Assembly: GCF_000143415.4 (NCBI RefSeq)
Contig: NW_003314404.1
Coordinates: 46,954 to 110,953 of the forward strand
Source: Selaginella moellendorffii
Lineage: Eukaryota > Streptophyta > Lycopodiopsida > Selaginellales > Selaginellaceae
Direction: 5' to 3'
Length of the DNA: 64,000 nucleotides
Position numbers and translations under genes: made by a program. The notes under the pieces are model-generated. The model saw only the letters and a list, made by a program, of their open reading frames with translations. It was not told where the DNA came from and did no database searches. Of the stretch, positions 24,540 to 35,515 are shown in pieces; position 1 is the first letter of the stretch; the number at the start of each line of letters is the position of its first letter.

Positions 24540-25686
24540 ATGGCGTGCTCCAGCAGTGGAGCCTCGTTGCTAGGGCTTCGCGGCTCGCTGGACGAGGCGG
24601 CGTCGATCAGGAGTAGTGTTTGTGCGCAGCGGAGGAGATTTTGTGCCAAGCCGAGAAGAGTCGGAAAGTTTTGCGAGGTATGTGGGAAGAATGTAGGCTA
24701 TGGATTGGAAAAATAATAGGATTTCATTTTTCTTCTTCTCAGGCAAGGTGTCTTGTGGATTCTTCGCCAAGTTCGTGTTCTCTCTTTCCTCGATGTTTTT
24801 CCATCGATGATATCGATTTCTTCGATGAAGTTTTTCTCATTTCGTTCTTGCTTTTCTGACGATGGAAAGAATGGTTTCCGCTGCAGATCTTCGCATCGCT
24901 CAAAATCTTGTCACCTTTGCTCCATTGTTACAAACCGGTGTTGCCCACGCTGCTGGAAATCGAAGTGTTGGAGAGATCAGTGTCTCGCTCGCAGAGACTG
25001 GATTCCAGTATGCTTACCTCGGGGGAGTGTTGCTCCTACTTGGAGGTGGTGGCTTCTTCGTCATCCGGCAAATTCTCGTCCGCCGAGAACTCGAAATGGC
25101 CGCAAAGGAGTTGCTGGTCTGATATGGATTCTTCGACTCTTCCTTAGCCTACTCATCATTTTTTTTTTTTTTGTTTTCGATTCTGCCAGGAGCGTGTGAG
25201 AACGAGTCAGGCAACTCCGGTGGAATACTACGAACTTGGAGCCGTGATGCTGCGTAAGAAGCTGTATCCCGTTGCCAGAAAATACTTGGAACAAGCCATA
25301 AAGAAATGGGAGGACGATGAGCAAGAACTAGCACAGGTATAAAGTCTTGCATTCTTGCTTGTTTGTGTGTTGCTTTCTTTTTATTCAGGAGTTTCGTTTC
25401 TCCTTTCCAGGTGTACAATGCTCTTGGTTTCGCGTACTTCAGCGAGAACAAGGTCGAGCAGGCTATCTCCCACTACGAGAAAGCAGTGACCTTGTCCCCA
25501 GGCTATACTGTGGCCTGGAACAACCTGGGAAGCTCTTACGAGAAGCGGAAGGACTGGAAACGGGCTCTGAAGGCCTACGAGCAGACTTTACAGTTCGATC
25601 CTCGCAACAAAGTGGCGCTTTCTTGTCAGAAATACGTCAAGGACAAGGTGGAGCTGTACAGGGGCATTCCCAGCAAGTTCGACTGA
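24540..25686 (+). CDS. PYG7/Ycf37-like TPR protein, photosystem I assembly
   Basis: Five-exon model: 24540-24677, 24743-24770, 24887-25116, 25190-25336, 25411-25686, giving 272 aa. The N-terminus is Ser/Arg-rich like a plastid transit peptide. A membrane segment ([21 protein letters not shown]) is followed by [18 protein letters not shown] and then TPR units: [56 protein letters not shown] and [33 protein letters not shown]. This order matches plant PYG7 and cyanobacterial Ycf37, thylakoid proteins needed for accumulation of photosystem I. Exon 2 is only 28 nt and its donor (GTTCGT) is weak, so residues 47-56 are the least certain part; the chosen join is the only one I found that keeps the frame. 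It starts 299 bp after the BELL stop. Confidence 0.88.
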
Positions 25687-28600
25687 TGGCAGGGCCAAGA
25701 ACCTGGAAGAAAAAGGCTATGGAACGTCTCCAGGCGCGGTCACCGGTGTCCATGGCACCATGGTTTTTGATGGACTTGCCACTGCTCTACGTACATCGAA
25801 ACTGGATTTGCCTATTGTATTTTGTCAGCTCAGCTCTAAGAACTGTGCATTGAGTCTATGTTTGAGAAATCTGTAGCGTGCATCCAAGCACTTTAACAAC
25901 AATCTAGGCTTTGGTACGAGTCAAAACGAGGCATGGTACGGACGCCACCTTTTGTCTAAAGAATCTGCTGCTTACTCACTGCCCCACCCAGATTTTGGAA
26001 GGATGGCGATAATTTCAGGAGCTTACACTAAATTTTCTTACCTTCTCAGCAACATGGTAGGTAAGGACGCATTTTCTTCAGCAAGCTCAGAAACGATTTA
26101 AGAGTTTGAGTTCTCTTGGTATGTTGATATTATATAACCATAATGTGCATTCATAAGAAAGGGTTTGCTCCTCCTTTTCGTTTCTATAATTTATAATTTT
26201 AGAATTTTTATTATTGTTATTGACATTGATAGTTCAATTATAGTTCAATATAACATAGTTCAATGACATAACATTGATAGAACTATCAATAAAATTATAG
26301 TGCATATCTTAAATTAAAATATGGCATATATTAAGATTTCTTCTTTATTATATTAAATTTATTAAATATTTAATTTTCCCAAAATAAATACTAGTAGTTA
26401 CCAAGTGGCATCACCATTAGCAACTCATTCCCCACTCACACTTACATACTTGTAACTCAAAATAATTTAATATATCTATTAATATTTATATTAAAAAATA
26501 ATATTTTAAAAGTCCCAATGCAAATTATTCAACTTTAGCTTCCAAAAAATCTTTAAAAATTTTGGAAAAACATTAAAAGATTTATATAAACCTTATAATA
26601 TAATAATTTGATTAATATATTTAATTGACATATAGTCATTAAGTAAATATATATGAATACTTTGTATTATATATGCCATGCCCATTGACCACCAGTTGAC
26701 TAGGACTAATTGAAAGAGTATGAGATATTAATTAAAATCATTGAGTAATATTATTATATAAATACAACACTAAATAGATTAAGTTTTAAAAATAATATTT
26801 TAAGCCTTTAAAAAATAAACTAGATATATATTTTATAATTATAAAAATATTTATTTTAAATTATTCTTAGAATATTTTATATATTATAAGTTATAGTAAA
26901 ATTTATAGATTTAGTGTTATTTTATTAAAAAAATTGTTAGTGTCTTATAAATATAGTAATAAATATAAATACTTAATTAAATCACACTATACTTGAATAA
27001 AGCTTATTGATATATATTTTAATAAAAAATCTTAATTTAATTAAATTTATTCTTAAAAGTTTAAAAATAAATAATAATGTAAATAATAAGTACAATAGAA
27101 AAGAAATTAACTAAAATTAATAAAAATATAATAATATTTTTGTAGCATATATAGTTTTCACTCTTTACTATATTATGATTTACCATAAGATAACCATGGA
27201 GTGGAACCTTGTATATTTAAACCCTAATGAATTATCTATCAAATCATTCCTTTTGGTTATTTGATGTTGTAAAATTGTTTCAACGTCACTTAGTATTTTT
27301 ATCCTTTCGATTTTTAAGTTATACATTCAAGGGTTATTCTGTGTTTTAGTTCCTTTGCTCTTTAGTTGCATACTCAAGAATTTAGTTCCGTTCTTTTGTT
27401 CCTTTTAGCTATGTGTTTACAAAATTTAATAAATGTTTTACTTTAGTAAATGAACAAAGCGAAATTTAAATTTTAAGACTTTAAGTCACTAAACAAAGGG
27501 ACGGAGCTAAACTCTTGAGCATACAACTAAGGAGCAAAATAACTAGAACACAAAATGGCCCTTGAATGTATAGTTTAAAAAGCGAATAAAACAAAAATAT
27601 TAAGCGACATTGAAACAATTCTAAAGCATTAAACAACTAAAAAAAATTGATTTGAGAGATAATTCATTGGGGCTTAAATATAGAAGGAAAGAGCCCATAA
27701 ACAAAAATGCACCTTTTTTTTTTTCAATTGGTTAAAATAATATCTTAATGCCAAGAATAGCATGCAAAACAGAGCCAAATAAATTTTTTATATTATCTTA
27801 GCATCTCAGTGGCCTAACACAAGGGATATGGATACTCCACTAATTTGTATAGTATGGAGTTTAAAACTAAACCTAAGCCAAACATAAACAAGGATATGCA
27901 TGTAAACAAAGAGTTGCACTATGTCTTAAATTGATCAACCATACCTAACCTACCCATTATCCCTACTATCCCCCACAAGAAACCACCCCCTCCTATATTA
28001 ACATATGCTTTGGGCTTTCACCCCAATATTAAAAGTTAATCTTTGAGACAATTTATTACAAATTTACTCATGGGAATAGCATTATTATGTTTAGAACAAT
28101 TTCTATATTTCATAGATATACCTAACTAGCAAATTTAGGCATTTTCCATAAATAATTAATGGGACTAAACAAAACCAATACATAAGGCATGATAACAACA
28201 CACAATAAACTATCATGTAGCAATATTAAAAGACTAGTGCTTAATATGCAAGGGTTCTTATTACTAGCAAATAAAAGATATAACAAGATTAGAACTCTTT
28301 ACCACGCTAAGTATGTTTAATTAATAGCATGTATAAATTCCATCTTTATGTTCATCTTGTCTAAATACAATCAAAATACCAAATTATCTTCACTAACACA
28401 ATAGAGTTTGATAAAAGGTTTAGAAATATTGATCTCCTATTGTTATGGCAATTAAAAAAGAATATTTGAAAGGACTTTTCGACATGTAATTTTCAATATT
28501 TGCAAACACAATTTTGTAATAACAGTATTAGAACTTTTAAAATTGTGATTAAAATTAACAATATGAAAACTAAAATTATTATCCACTTTTATTTAGGCAT

Positions 28601-31450
28601 GTTTGAGAATATTCTAAGAATATTATCTTGTATGATCAATAGCCAACATCAATTCTGTTGTGTAACATTTAAGTGTTTATAATCTTTAAACATTTTAGTA
28701 AACCTAAGATTAAAAAACCACTAGATTTCTAATAAGCCCTATATAATAGTGCCACAAAGTTTATAAATGTTTTTTAATTATTCAACATTCTTTTAGGACA
28801 ATCATAGGATTATGATAAGTAACTTCTTTGTAAAGTATTGATATTTGTCGGTTTGCTTGTTGAGAGAAAAAGCTATGGAAAATTTCTCTTTATTCTCTTT
28901 TTGAATTATGCATTTCAACTATAATTATGAGACTATATAACTTCTCCTTGTGTACACTCTTTACAAAAGCCATTCAACCAAACCTTTGCAAAAAGAAAAA
29001 CTAAAAAATTAGCCCTATCTACGATTGAATACATTTTAAGACGCAATACTGTGAATAGCATGTGGTATGTGTTATTAAGTAACTTTGTTTTAATCTTTTC
29101 AATTTTTACTTTGAAAAGGGGATTTATTTAAGGATCATATGCTTATTAACATAACTACGATTTAGCAAAACCACCCAACACGCCAATGTGGCGTGCATTC
29201 AAACAATACATTGGGCATCCTAGGCTTATTTACCCCCATCCAGTTATGACACAGCCCGTGCTATGTGAAATCCAATCTACATATACTGTGGTTCTTGATT
29301 TGGAGACTAAGTCAAAACAAGATGGCCCCTTTCCACCCGCTCCTGAGGAAAATATAAAGCTTGAGGAGGTAAAGTGAGAGTTGGATGTGAAGTACAAAAT
29401 TAAAACAATTCTCATATGTTTCTGCTGTAATCACTTCCATTTGAGGAAAACTCATCACACGATACATAAACTATGGAGCCAGATGAAAGGATTCTCATAA
29501 CACAGTGCTATGAGGTAGATCGAAAAATTTATCTTGGATTTGTGGACAAGACAGTGCGAGTCTAAGAAGGATTGCAGGGGACAAACCAAAAGCATTGCGA
29601 GCGAAGGGGAGAAAGCATTGTGTTGCTCTGCAATGCATCCACAGGGCGGCATAGCCAAAATGCCGAATCCTGGATCGGAACTTCTGTTTTCCATGTCAAG
29701 TTCACAACACAGTTATAAGAAAATCGAATTTATTTCTTTCAAAACAAAAACCTTTTTTTATCACATTTATTTTTAGAACAAACTTTTGCTACTGCTTGAC
29801 TGTCCTTGATCTCGACGACCATTGTCTCTGCCGCCTGCTCTTTGTGGGTAGAAACTCCAAAGACTCTACAGTGGTGCTTCGTGTCGTGGAACAGATACAT
29901 TTAGAGAGATTTCTTCCTTTTTCTCTCTCTAGTATTTATCTAACCTCATATCGCCACCACCTTTTCTCCCATCTCGCATTGGATCAAAAGGGAACCCAGG
30001 GTGGAAGCTGCTTCTCTCACACTTCCGTTTTTCTTTGTTCTTTCTTCTTTGATTGACTAGCTCGCGCTTACCAGTCCCGCTTTCTAGCGTCAACGATGCT
30101 TAGGTGAGGCATGGTTTGCCAAGGACGAACAGGATCATGCTGTAGTCCGTCCTGCAAATGCAAAGAGCCCAGACAGCGGCGGCATAATCAGAAGCTAAAG
30201 TCTCCTTTGTGCCGCAAGGCTCTGAGATCTTGCGAAAGTTGAGTAACCGCATCTATGCAAGATTTATATCAGCATCTGAGCATCGTTTAACTTTATTCCC
30301 CGGCTGCTGGAATAGCTTTGCTAACCTTCTTCCTGAAACTTTGTTGAACTTTGAATCAACACTCAAAGAAGCGTCTGCCGCTTCCAGTTCAGACTTGAGG
30401 GTTTGGCCTCCTGAACTTACATCGGAGTGTGAGTACAAGGTAGCACTTTTGCCTCAGCACCACCGAGGTCTTGCCAGAGTGCCGAGGGGCAGCGAGAAGA
30501 AGTTATATCAGCTACGTGCTCATCTAGATCAGGCCATGGCACATAATAATTCATCCTCAAGTCCAAGTTTCTCAAGCTTTTCAACTGCACGAGTGTTGTT
30601 ACGATATTCTGAATTTTGTTTTACTTGGTACGTCAGGCGTAGGATGATGGTAAATCACATAGTGGAAGGCAGGTCACGCAGAATATAGTCAAATGATAAA
30701 ACCCAGCATCCAAAAGGTTAGTAAAGGTTTTACAGGCTTTTGGGGTGCCCACCAAAAGTCTTTCGTCTTTATTTCAACAACAGCAGCAGCAATAGTTTGT
30801 TGACCAACCAACCAAAGTCTTCGCTTCATTCATTCCAACAGAGCAGCGTTTGATATGGTGATTTCTAACTGTGGTTATTCCAGATCGTAAGCGTTTAAAA
30901 TACACCCTTCCAGATAAAAAACGCTAGCTATTGGCCACCAAACTTCAGTGTGAAAGGTTTGTGCGTGCTTGACTTTCTTGTGCTTCTGGAAACAAAGCCC
31001 AGCTATGTGGTAAAACAAAAAAAATTGATATCTAAAAGAGTTTATATGTGAGTGTTTGGAAACTTGGCCCTCACACATACAGATATACATTACATATAAA
31101 AAAAACGATATGGAGCGAGAACTATGGGAGAGCAGCAGTGAAGAGAATAATCGCCTCGGGAATAACGAAGATACTACAAGAGCCAAAGTTAGTATACGGA
31201 TGTGGGTGACGTGGCACAGTGTGATGTCCCCGTGGCGCCTCCACGTGTGACTTTTCCAGTGACGCGTCGGACCAGCTCCCTCTTTTGTTAGCGTTTCGCG
31301 GACGGTGGTGGCGCCAGCGCTAGGGTTTTGGAGACCCACCGCACTTCTCGCCCATCGATTTGGGGGCATTGGAGCTGGAGCCCTGGCAGGAATTCCTCGC
31401 ATTTTCGATCCAAGGGAAGGATTTTCTAGAACAGGACCGAGACCTCTTTC
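25687..31450. other. AT-rich intergenic region
   Basis: After the 3' UTR, about 26100-29180 is extremely AT-rich with many stops in all frames. It contains the inverted repeat listed separately. From 29180 to 31300 composition is closer to average. ORFs at 29186-29377 and 30209-30688 (159 codons) have no similarity that I recognise. A TAGGGTTTTG telo-box-like word at 31321-31330 lies 120 bp upstream of the kinase start and is probably part of its promoter. Confidence 0.6.
27207..27687. repeat. Large imperfect inverted repeat (hairpin-forming)
   Basis: The arm at about 27207-27400 is the imperfect reverse complement of about 27492-27687, with a spacer near 91 nt. Examples read on the plus strand against the reverse complement of the right arm: ccttgtatatttaaaccc against ccttctatatttaagccc, aatgaattatctatcaaatca against aatgaattatctctcaaatca, and tatacattcaagggttatt against tatacattcaagggccatt. 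Identity by eye is around 80 percent. It could be a foldback transposon, an inverted duplication, or a source of hairpin small RNA. No coding sequence lies within it. Confidence 0.85.
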
Positions 31451-32827
31451 ATGTTGATCCCGCGGCGCGCGGGCGAGGAGCAGTGGCACAGGTTTGAGGA
31501 GCTCATGTTTAGAATGTGCCTCCCGGGCAGTAGGAAAGACAAGAAAGGCAGCCAAGGAGGAGAAGCAGCGCTGAAAGGCAGTGACAGGAAATCATCGAGG
31601 AGGGAGTCGGCGGCCCGGGACAGCAGCCTAGGCAGCACCACCGACGGCGGCTTCACCACTTTCACCACCACCGCGTCCAAGGAGTCCAGGACCAACAATT
31701 CCAGGGAATCCAGGGACTCGAGGGTCTCGTCCAGCAGCAGTGCGAGCTCTCTCGCCGGGATCAGGGACCTCCTCCCAGACGGGCCTATACGCTACCGATA
31801 CAAGGACCTGGTCCGTGCCACGGACAACTTCAGCGAGGCCAGCAAGATCGGCGGCTCCGTGTTCCGCGCTCTCGTCCGGGGCGCCGACGTCGCGATCGTC
31901 CAGAAGAAAGGGAGCTTCGTCGGGAACTACATCGAGCTCCTCAAGATCATCACCAGCGTCCACCACGTCAACCTGGTGAAGGTGCTGGGGGCGTGCTTGC
32001 GCGAGAGCGAGCACGTCTACGTTTGCTACGAGTACGAGGAGGGGGTGAATCTCCGGGAGGCGCTGCACAGCCCCAGGGCCGAGGGCTTCTCCGCGCTGGC
32101 GAGCTGGACGTCGCGGCTCCAGGTCGCGCTGGACGTGGCGCTGGGCCTCGAGTACCTCCACGACCACACCATGCCGCCTTTCGTGCACAAGCACGTCAAG
32201 AGCACCAACATTATCGTCACCAACGAGCTCCGAGCGAAGATCGTCAAGTTTGGCATCCCGCAGCTGGTTGGAGAGATCCCGTCGCCTCTCCCCGCGAGCG
32301 CCACGACCAAGGAGAACGCCGAGATCAAGTTAGAGGAACACGAGAGGCTACCGAGGCGGAAGCTCGTCCGGCAGAACAGCATCAAGATCACAGGCACTCC
32401 CGGCTACATGTCCCCCGAGTACCAGACGAGCGGGGTGGTGAGCAGCAAGATGGACGTGTTTGCGTTTGGGGTGGTGCTGCTGGAGCTCCTCACCGGCAAG
32501 CAACCGGGCGTTCAGCTGGATCCCGCGACCAAGAAGCACAAGGTGGTTTCCCTCACGGACGAGGTGACGGAGATCATGGAGGAGCGTGATCCCCGGAAGA
32601 AGCTCCGCCTGTGGATCGACGCCAGGCTCCGGGACTCGTATCCGGTGGACACGGCGATGAGCGTCACTGCTCTCGCCAGGCTTTGCATCGACTCCAACCC
32701 GGAGTCGCGGCCTCCCATGAAGAACGTTACCGCGAAGCTGTCCAACTATTTGATCAAGTCCCAGGAATGGGAGAGGGATTTCCTGGCGTTTCGGGAGCAA
32801 CAGAGTCAAACAATGGAAGGAAGATAG
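31451..32827 (+). CDS. LysM-RLK-related cytoplasmic pseudokinase
   Basis: A single exon encodes 458 aa. In-frame ATGs at 31505 and 31514 (MCLPGSRKDKK) are equally likely starts. A Ser/Arg-rich N-terminal 100 residues precedes a kinase fold beginning RYRYKDLVRATDNFSEASKIGG. The best family match from memory is the plant group with Arabidopsis At3g57120 and the LYK kinases, but there is no LysM, signal peptide or membrane segment. Catalytic motifs are lost: VAIK reads VAIVQKK, HRDVKxxN reads HKHVKSTN and DFG reads KFG. GTPGYMSPEYQTSG, DVFAFGVVLLELLTGKQP and the C-lobe Arg region (NPESRPPM) are intact. It is therefore probably a catalytically dead scaffold. Upstream DNA holds a telo-box-like word at 31321. 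Confidence 0.9.
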   Translation: MLIPRRAGEEQWHRFEELMFRMCLPGSRKDKKGSQGGEAALKGSDRKSSRRESAARDSSLGSTTDGGFTTFTTTASKESRTNNSRESRDSRVSSSSSASSLAGIRDLLPDGPIRYRYKDLVRATDNFSEASKIGGSVFRALVRGADVAIVQKKGSFVGNYIELLKIITSVHHVNLVKVLGACLRESEHVYVCYEYEEGVNLREALHSPRAEGFSALASWTSRLQVALDVALGLEYLHDHTMPPFVHKHVKSTNIIVTNELRAKIVKFGIPQLVGEIPSPLPASATTKENAEIKLEEHERLPRRKLVRQNSIKITGTPGYMSPEYQTSGVVSSKMDVFAFGVVLLELLTGKQPGVQLDPATKKHKVVSLTDEVTEIMEERDPRKKLRLWIDARLRDSYPVDTAMSVTALARLCIDSNPESRPPMKNVTAKLSNYLIKSQEWERDFLAFREQQSQTMEGR

Positions 32828-32944
32828 CGAAACAAGAATTTTGTTGTCTTTCTCATTTTTTGGTTCTTCCCAAAAGAACCAAGTTCGCTGCTGTATATTT
32901 TACACGTAGCTCTTGTAGCTCTCACGAAGAAAGGATTTTGGTTC

Positions 32945-34345
32945 TCAACTTCGCCAGCCGACAGGAGGTTCCGGCTGGAAGAAATCTCTCATTGACGAGG
33001 CATTCTTTATCTCGGAAGGCATTTGGGAGAGCTCGTCCTTGTCGGAATCAAAATGGCTGAAAAAGTTTGATCCGGACGTGAGCCAGTCGTAGTTGAGCTC
33101 CCCAGGCTTGGCATACTTTTGCCTGAGATAAAAAGGAGAGGAATTTCAGCGACTGGAAATTGGAGCGAGAGCTCAGATACCATTCTTGATCATCAATCAT
33201 GCACTCTGTCATCCCAAAAGCTTTAAGTTCCTCTCGTGTGTGATGAACAAGCAAGCTATACCTGGAGTAGCAAAAGAGTATTGGCTAAGTTGTTGATGAG
33301 AAACTTACCGTCCTCCAGGCCCGGTTTCCATCACCATGGTTCCCGTGTTGCCAAAGTTCCATAAACCTTCGAATTGCTCCACCGTCCACTTGTACCATCT
33401 CATCAGGAAGACCCGCAAAGTAAGACCGTGTGACACGAGAACCAAGTTCACGTTTTTTGACCTGTCCTCGGGTCTTTGGAAACGACCAATGTCAATGTCT
33501 GCTCTCAAAGTTTCCCTGAATCCTGTGTACGAAAACTGTAAAGTGCAAAGAGAAAAACCGGACTTTTCAGACGAAAAGTGCTTGATACCTGTGATACGAT
33601 CGTAGACATCTGCTGCAGATTCTCCATTTGGAAACCTGTAGAAGAATCGACCATAACGCAGCCGGATTTCTTTTTCAACTCGCATTCGCTCCTGGTCTTG
33701 AAAGTTTCCTGTGGAAAAAGTGAAAAAGAAAAAGGTTCCGAGTTAAATTCACGGCAAGGAAAAAATAATAAAAAACATACCAAAATCCTGCTCACGGAGC
33801 CTCGGTTCTTCTCGGACACCTGCAATTCTCTCTCGCTCGAATGCCATTCCAATCGCTTTGAGCGTCTGCAAACTTCGACGATACGGGGAAACATAGAAGT
33901 AAACCTTCCAGTCTGGAGCACCATCACTCTCGACTAGAGTTCTTATCCTTTTCCCACATTCTATGGCCTGCCTCCATCCAGCCTCGGTGAGAGATATCTT
34001 GGAGTCTGGAATCCGAGTGTAAGCACCTTCATCAATGTTGCCTTCACTTTGGCCATGGCGTACCAGAATGATTCGTCGGGGTCGAGGTGGTGCTCCTAAC
34101 ACAAGCTGCTCGTGCTGCTCCGCGGCCGAAAAATCGGCAATGTCGTAGAGATAATGCCCCCTGTGAAAATGCCTGTCTTCTCCCAGGCTACAGTGAACCA
34201 TGAACGAAGTGCTTCTTCCATGCCCTTTTACCTTGCCTCGTCTAGCTTGCTCCAATCCTACTAAACTTCCCCTCTTCCTGCCTGTTAGACGTAGGTTCCA
34301 CCTCTTACCATGGATCCTGCTGCTGCTGCTGCTAGAAGCTTGCAT
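32945..34345 (-). CDS. Phosphoglycerate mutase-like protein (histidine phosphatase superfamily)
   Basis: Minus-strand exons 5' to 3': 34345-33781, 33708-33589, 33522-33309, 33261-33181, 33122-32945, giving 385 aa. The histidine phosphatase motif RIILVRHGQSEGN (RHG at 96-98) holds the phosphorylated His. VSPYRRSLQTLKAIG and REQDFGNFQDQERMR follow, and LVSHGLTLRVFLMRW carries the second catalytic His. The pattern matches the plant AT74 / At3g05170-like phosphoglycerate mutase-like proteins, whose substrate is not settled; true glycolytic activity is not implied. The first 85 residues are Ser/Arg/Lys-rich and could be an organelle targeting sequence. All exon joins restore conserved words (DFG|NFQDQ, YDRITG|FRETL, GPGGR|YSLL, DDQEW|QKYAK). 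The 3' end converges on the pseudokinase, leaving 117 bp between stop codons. Confidence 0.93.
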
Positions 34346-34573
34346 CTTTGCTAGAGCGGCTCTATGCTTCAGTGATAATTTAGACTCTGTTCACTTCAAT
34401 GATAGATAGCCCTGAAGAAACCAAAGAATCAAAAACACGCAACAGAAAAGAAAGGCGAATAAACTTCTTACGGCGGATTCTGTGAAACACGTTTCTCTAC
34501 GACAAGCGCACGTCTTTGTCAAATTCCAGTCTACCATTCACGCTGGGTAGTAGTATATGACACGAAGACTTTG

Positions 34574-35515
34574 CTAGTTTATGGTGCTGCAAGCTCTAGG
34601 CCCTGGCGGTTCTCTCAAGCACGAGCTGATAGCTGCAACAGCGGCCTCTATCGAAGCATCTTCTCCCTTGAGAAAGAAATATCAAGCCTTACACTGTGAA
34701 GAAAAAACGAAAGAAAAAGAAAGTTGATCAACGAACCTTTTCACGCCAGTAAAATACATTTCCATATTGGCCCGCCAGCCTCGACCAAAAGCTGCGAGGA
34801 ACATTAAGGTCTACGGACGCACCGACGTTGAAGTTTAGTATGTTCCCTGTCACGATTTTATTCTGCATAGGTGAGAACTATGCGTCAAAGTCGATGGTGC
34901 GTACCAAGGCTAGGATCAGCAACGAAAACAATGGTATTGTCATCGACTTTCCAGAATTCTCGGATCGCCAACCCTGCAAAAATCACAACAGATTTGTTCT
35001 TGTTGTAAGTTGCAAAAGGCAAGTACCTGGAGTGTTGGGATAGTTTTGAGCAAGAACTCGGAGCTTGAATCCAGTGAGCTCTTCTATCTCTTTGATTTCC
35101 TGGGCAATGCGCCCCTCCTAGAAACCAAGCAAGAACATTAAAGTAAAAGGAAAGGAACAAGAAAAGTTTGCTCGCTAGAAATTTCTTGCTTACCTGACCT
35201 TCTGAAAGAAATCCAGCGACGTCAATCACTGGAGTGTAGCTTCGCGGTAGCAATTCCGGCTTGTTCACGCCTTCCGGCCTCGCTTGCAGCAGCGTCGGGC
35301 CTTGAAACACGAGGAGATCACACAAAACGTACGCTTGACATAAATCACTCACCAGAAGAGAGGGCGATGGACAAACTCAATGCGGCAGGCAATAGCACAC
35401 TCCTCTTGGCGCGCTCCATCGCCTCGCCCCAATTCCACCTCGCAGCTACACACCTCCTACCGGCATTCGGACGATCAAGCGCCAGAGCCAGCGAGTGAGC
35501 TCCCCGAAGAGCCAT
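34574..35515 (-). CDS. TPM-domain-like protein, probably plastid
   Basis: Minus-strand exons 5' to 3': 35515-35353, 35300-35194, 35117-35027, 34973-34905, 34846-34737, 34666-34574, giving 210 aa with consistent phases. The N-terminus is Arg/Ala-rich (MALRGAHSLALALDRPNAGR) and is followed by a twin-basic hydrophobic stretch ending SIALSSG, as in bipartite thylakoid-lumen targeting. The body reads VNKPELLPRSYTPVIDVAGF, then LSEGQEGRIAQEIKEIEELTG, FKLRVLAQNYPNTPGLAIREF and WKVDDNTIVFVADPSLGNIL. It closes with RSFWSRLAGQYGNVFYWREKG and EDASIEAAVAAISSCL. The layout resembles TPM domains such as the one in the photosystem II repair protein TLP18.3, although it is not that protein. I recall close relatives across green plants without an agreed function. 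The start codon is 228 bp upstream of nothing else on this strand, and the 3' end lies 228 bp from the mutase start. Confidence 0.85.

Noticed and set aside
29186-29377. 63-codon ORF (MWRAFKQYIGHPRLIYPHP...)
   Set aside because: Short, isolated in AT-rich DNA, no homologue recalled and no neighbouring exons.
30060-30688. 159-codon plus-strand ORF and coding-looking minus-strand pieces (SGGQTLKSELEAADASLS, AVEKLEKLGLEDELL)
   Set aside because: I could not assemble either strand into a protein of a known family; stops interrupt the minus-strand reading. It may be a decayed gene, but support is too thin.
30875-31555. 226-codon minus-strand ORF overlapping the pseudokinase start
   Set aside because: Antisense shadow of the GC-rich kinase 5' region and promoter; no domain.
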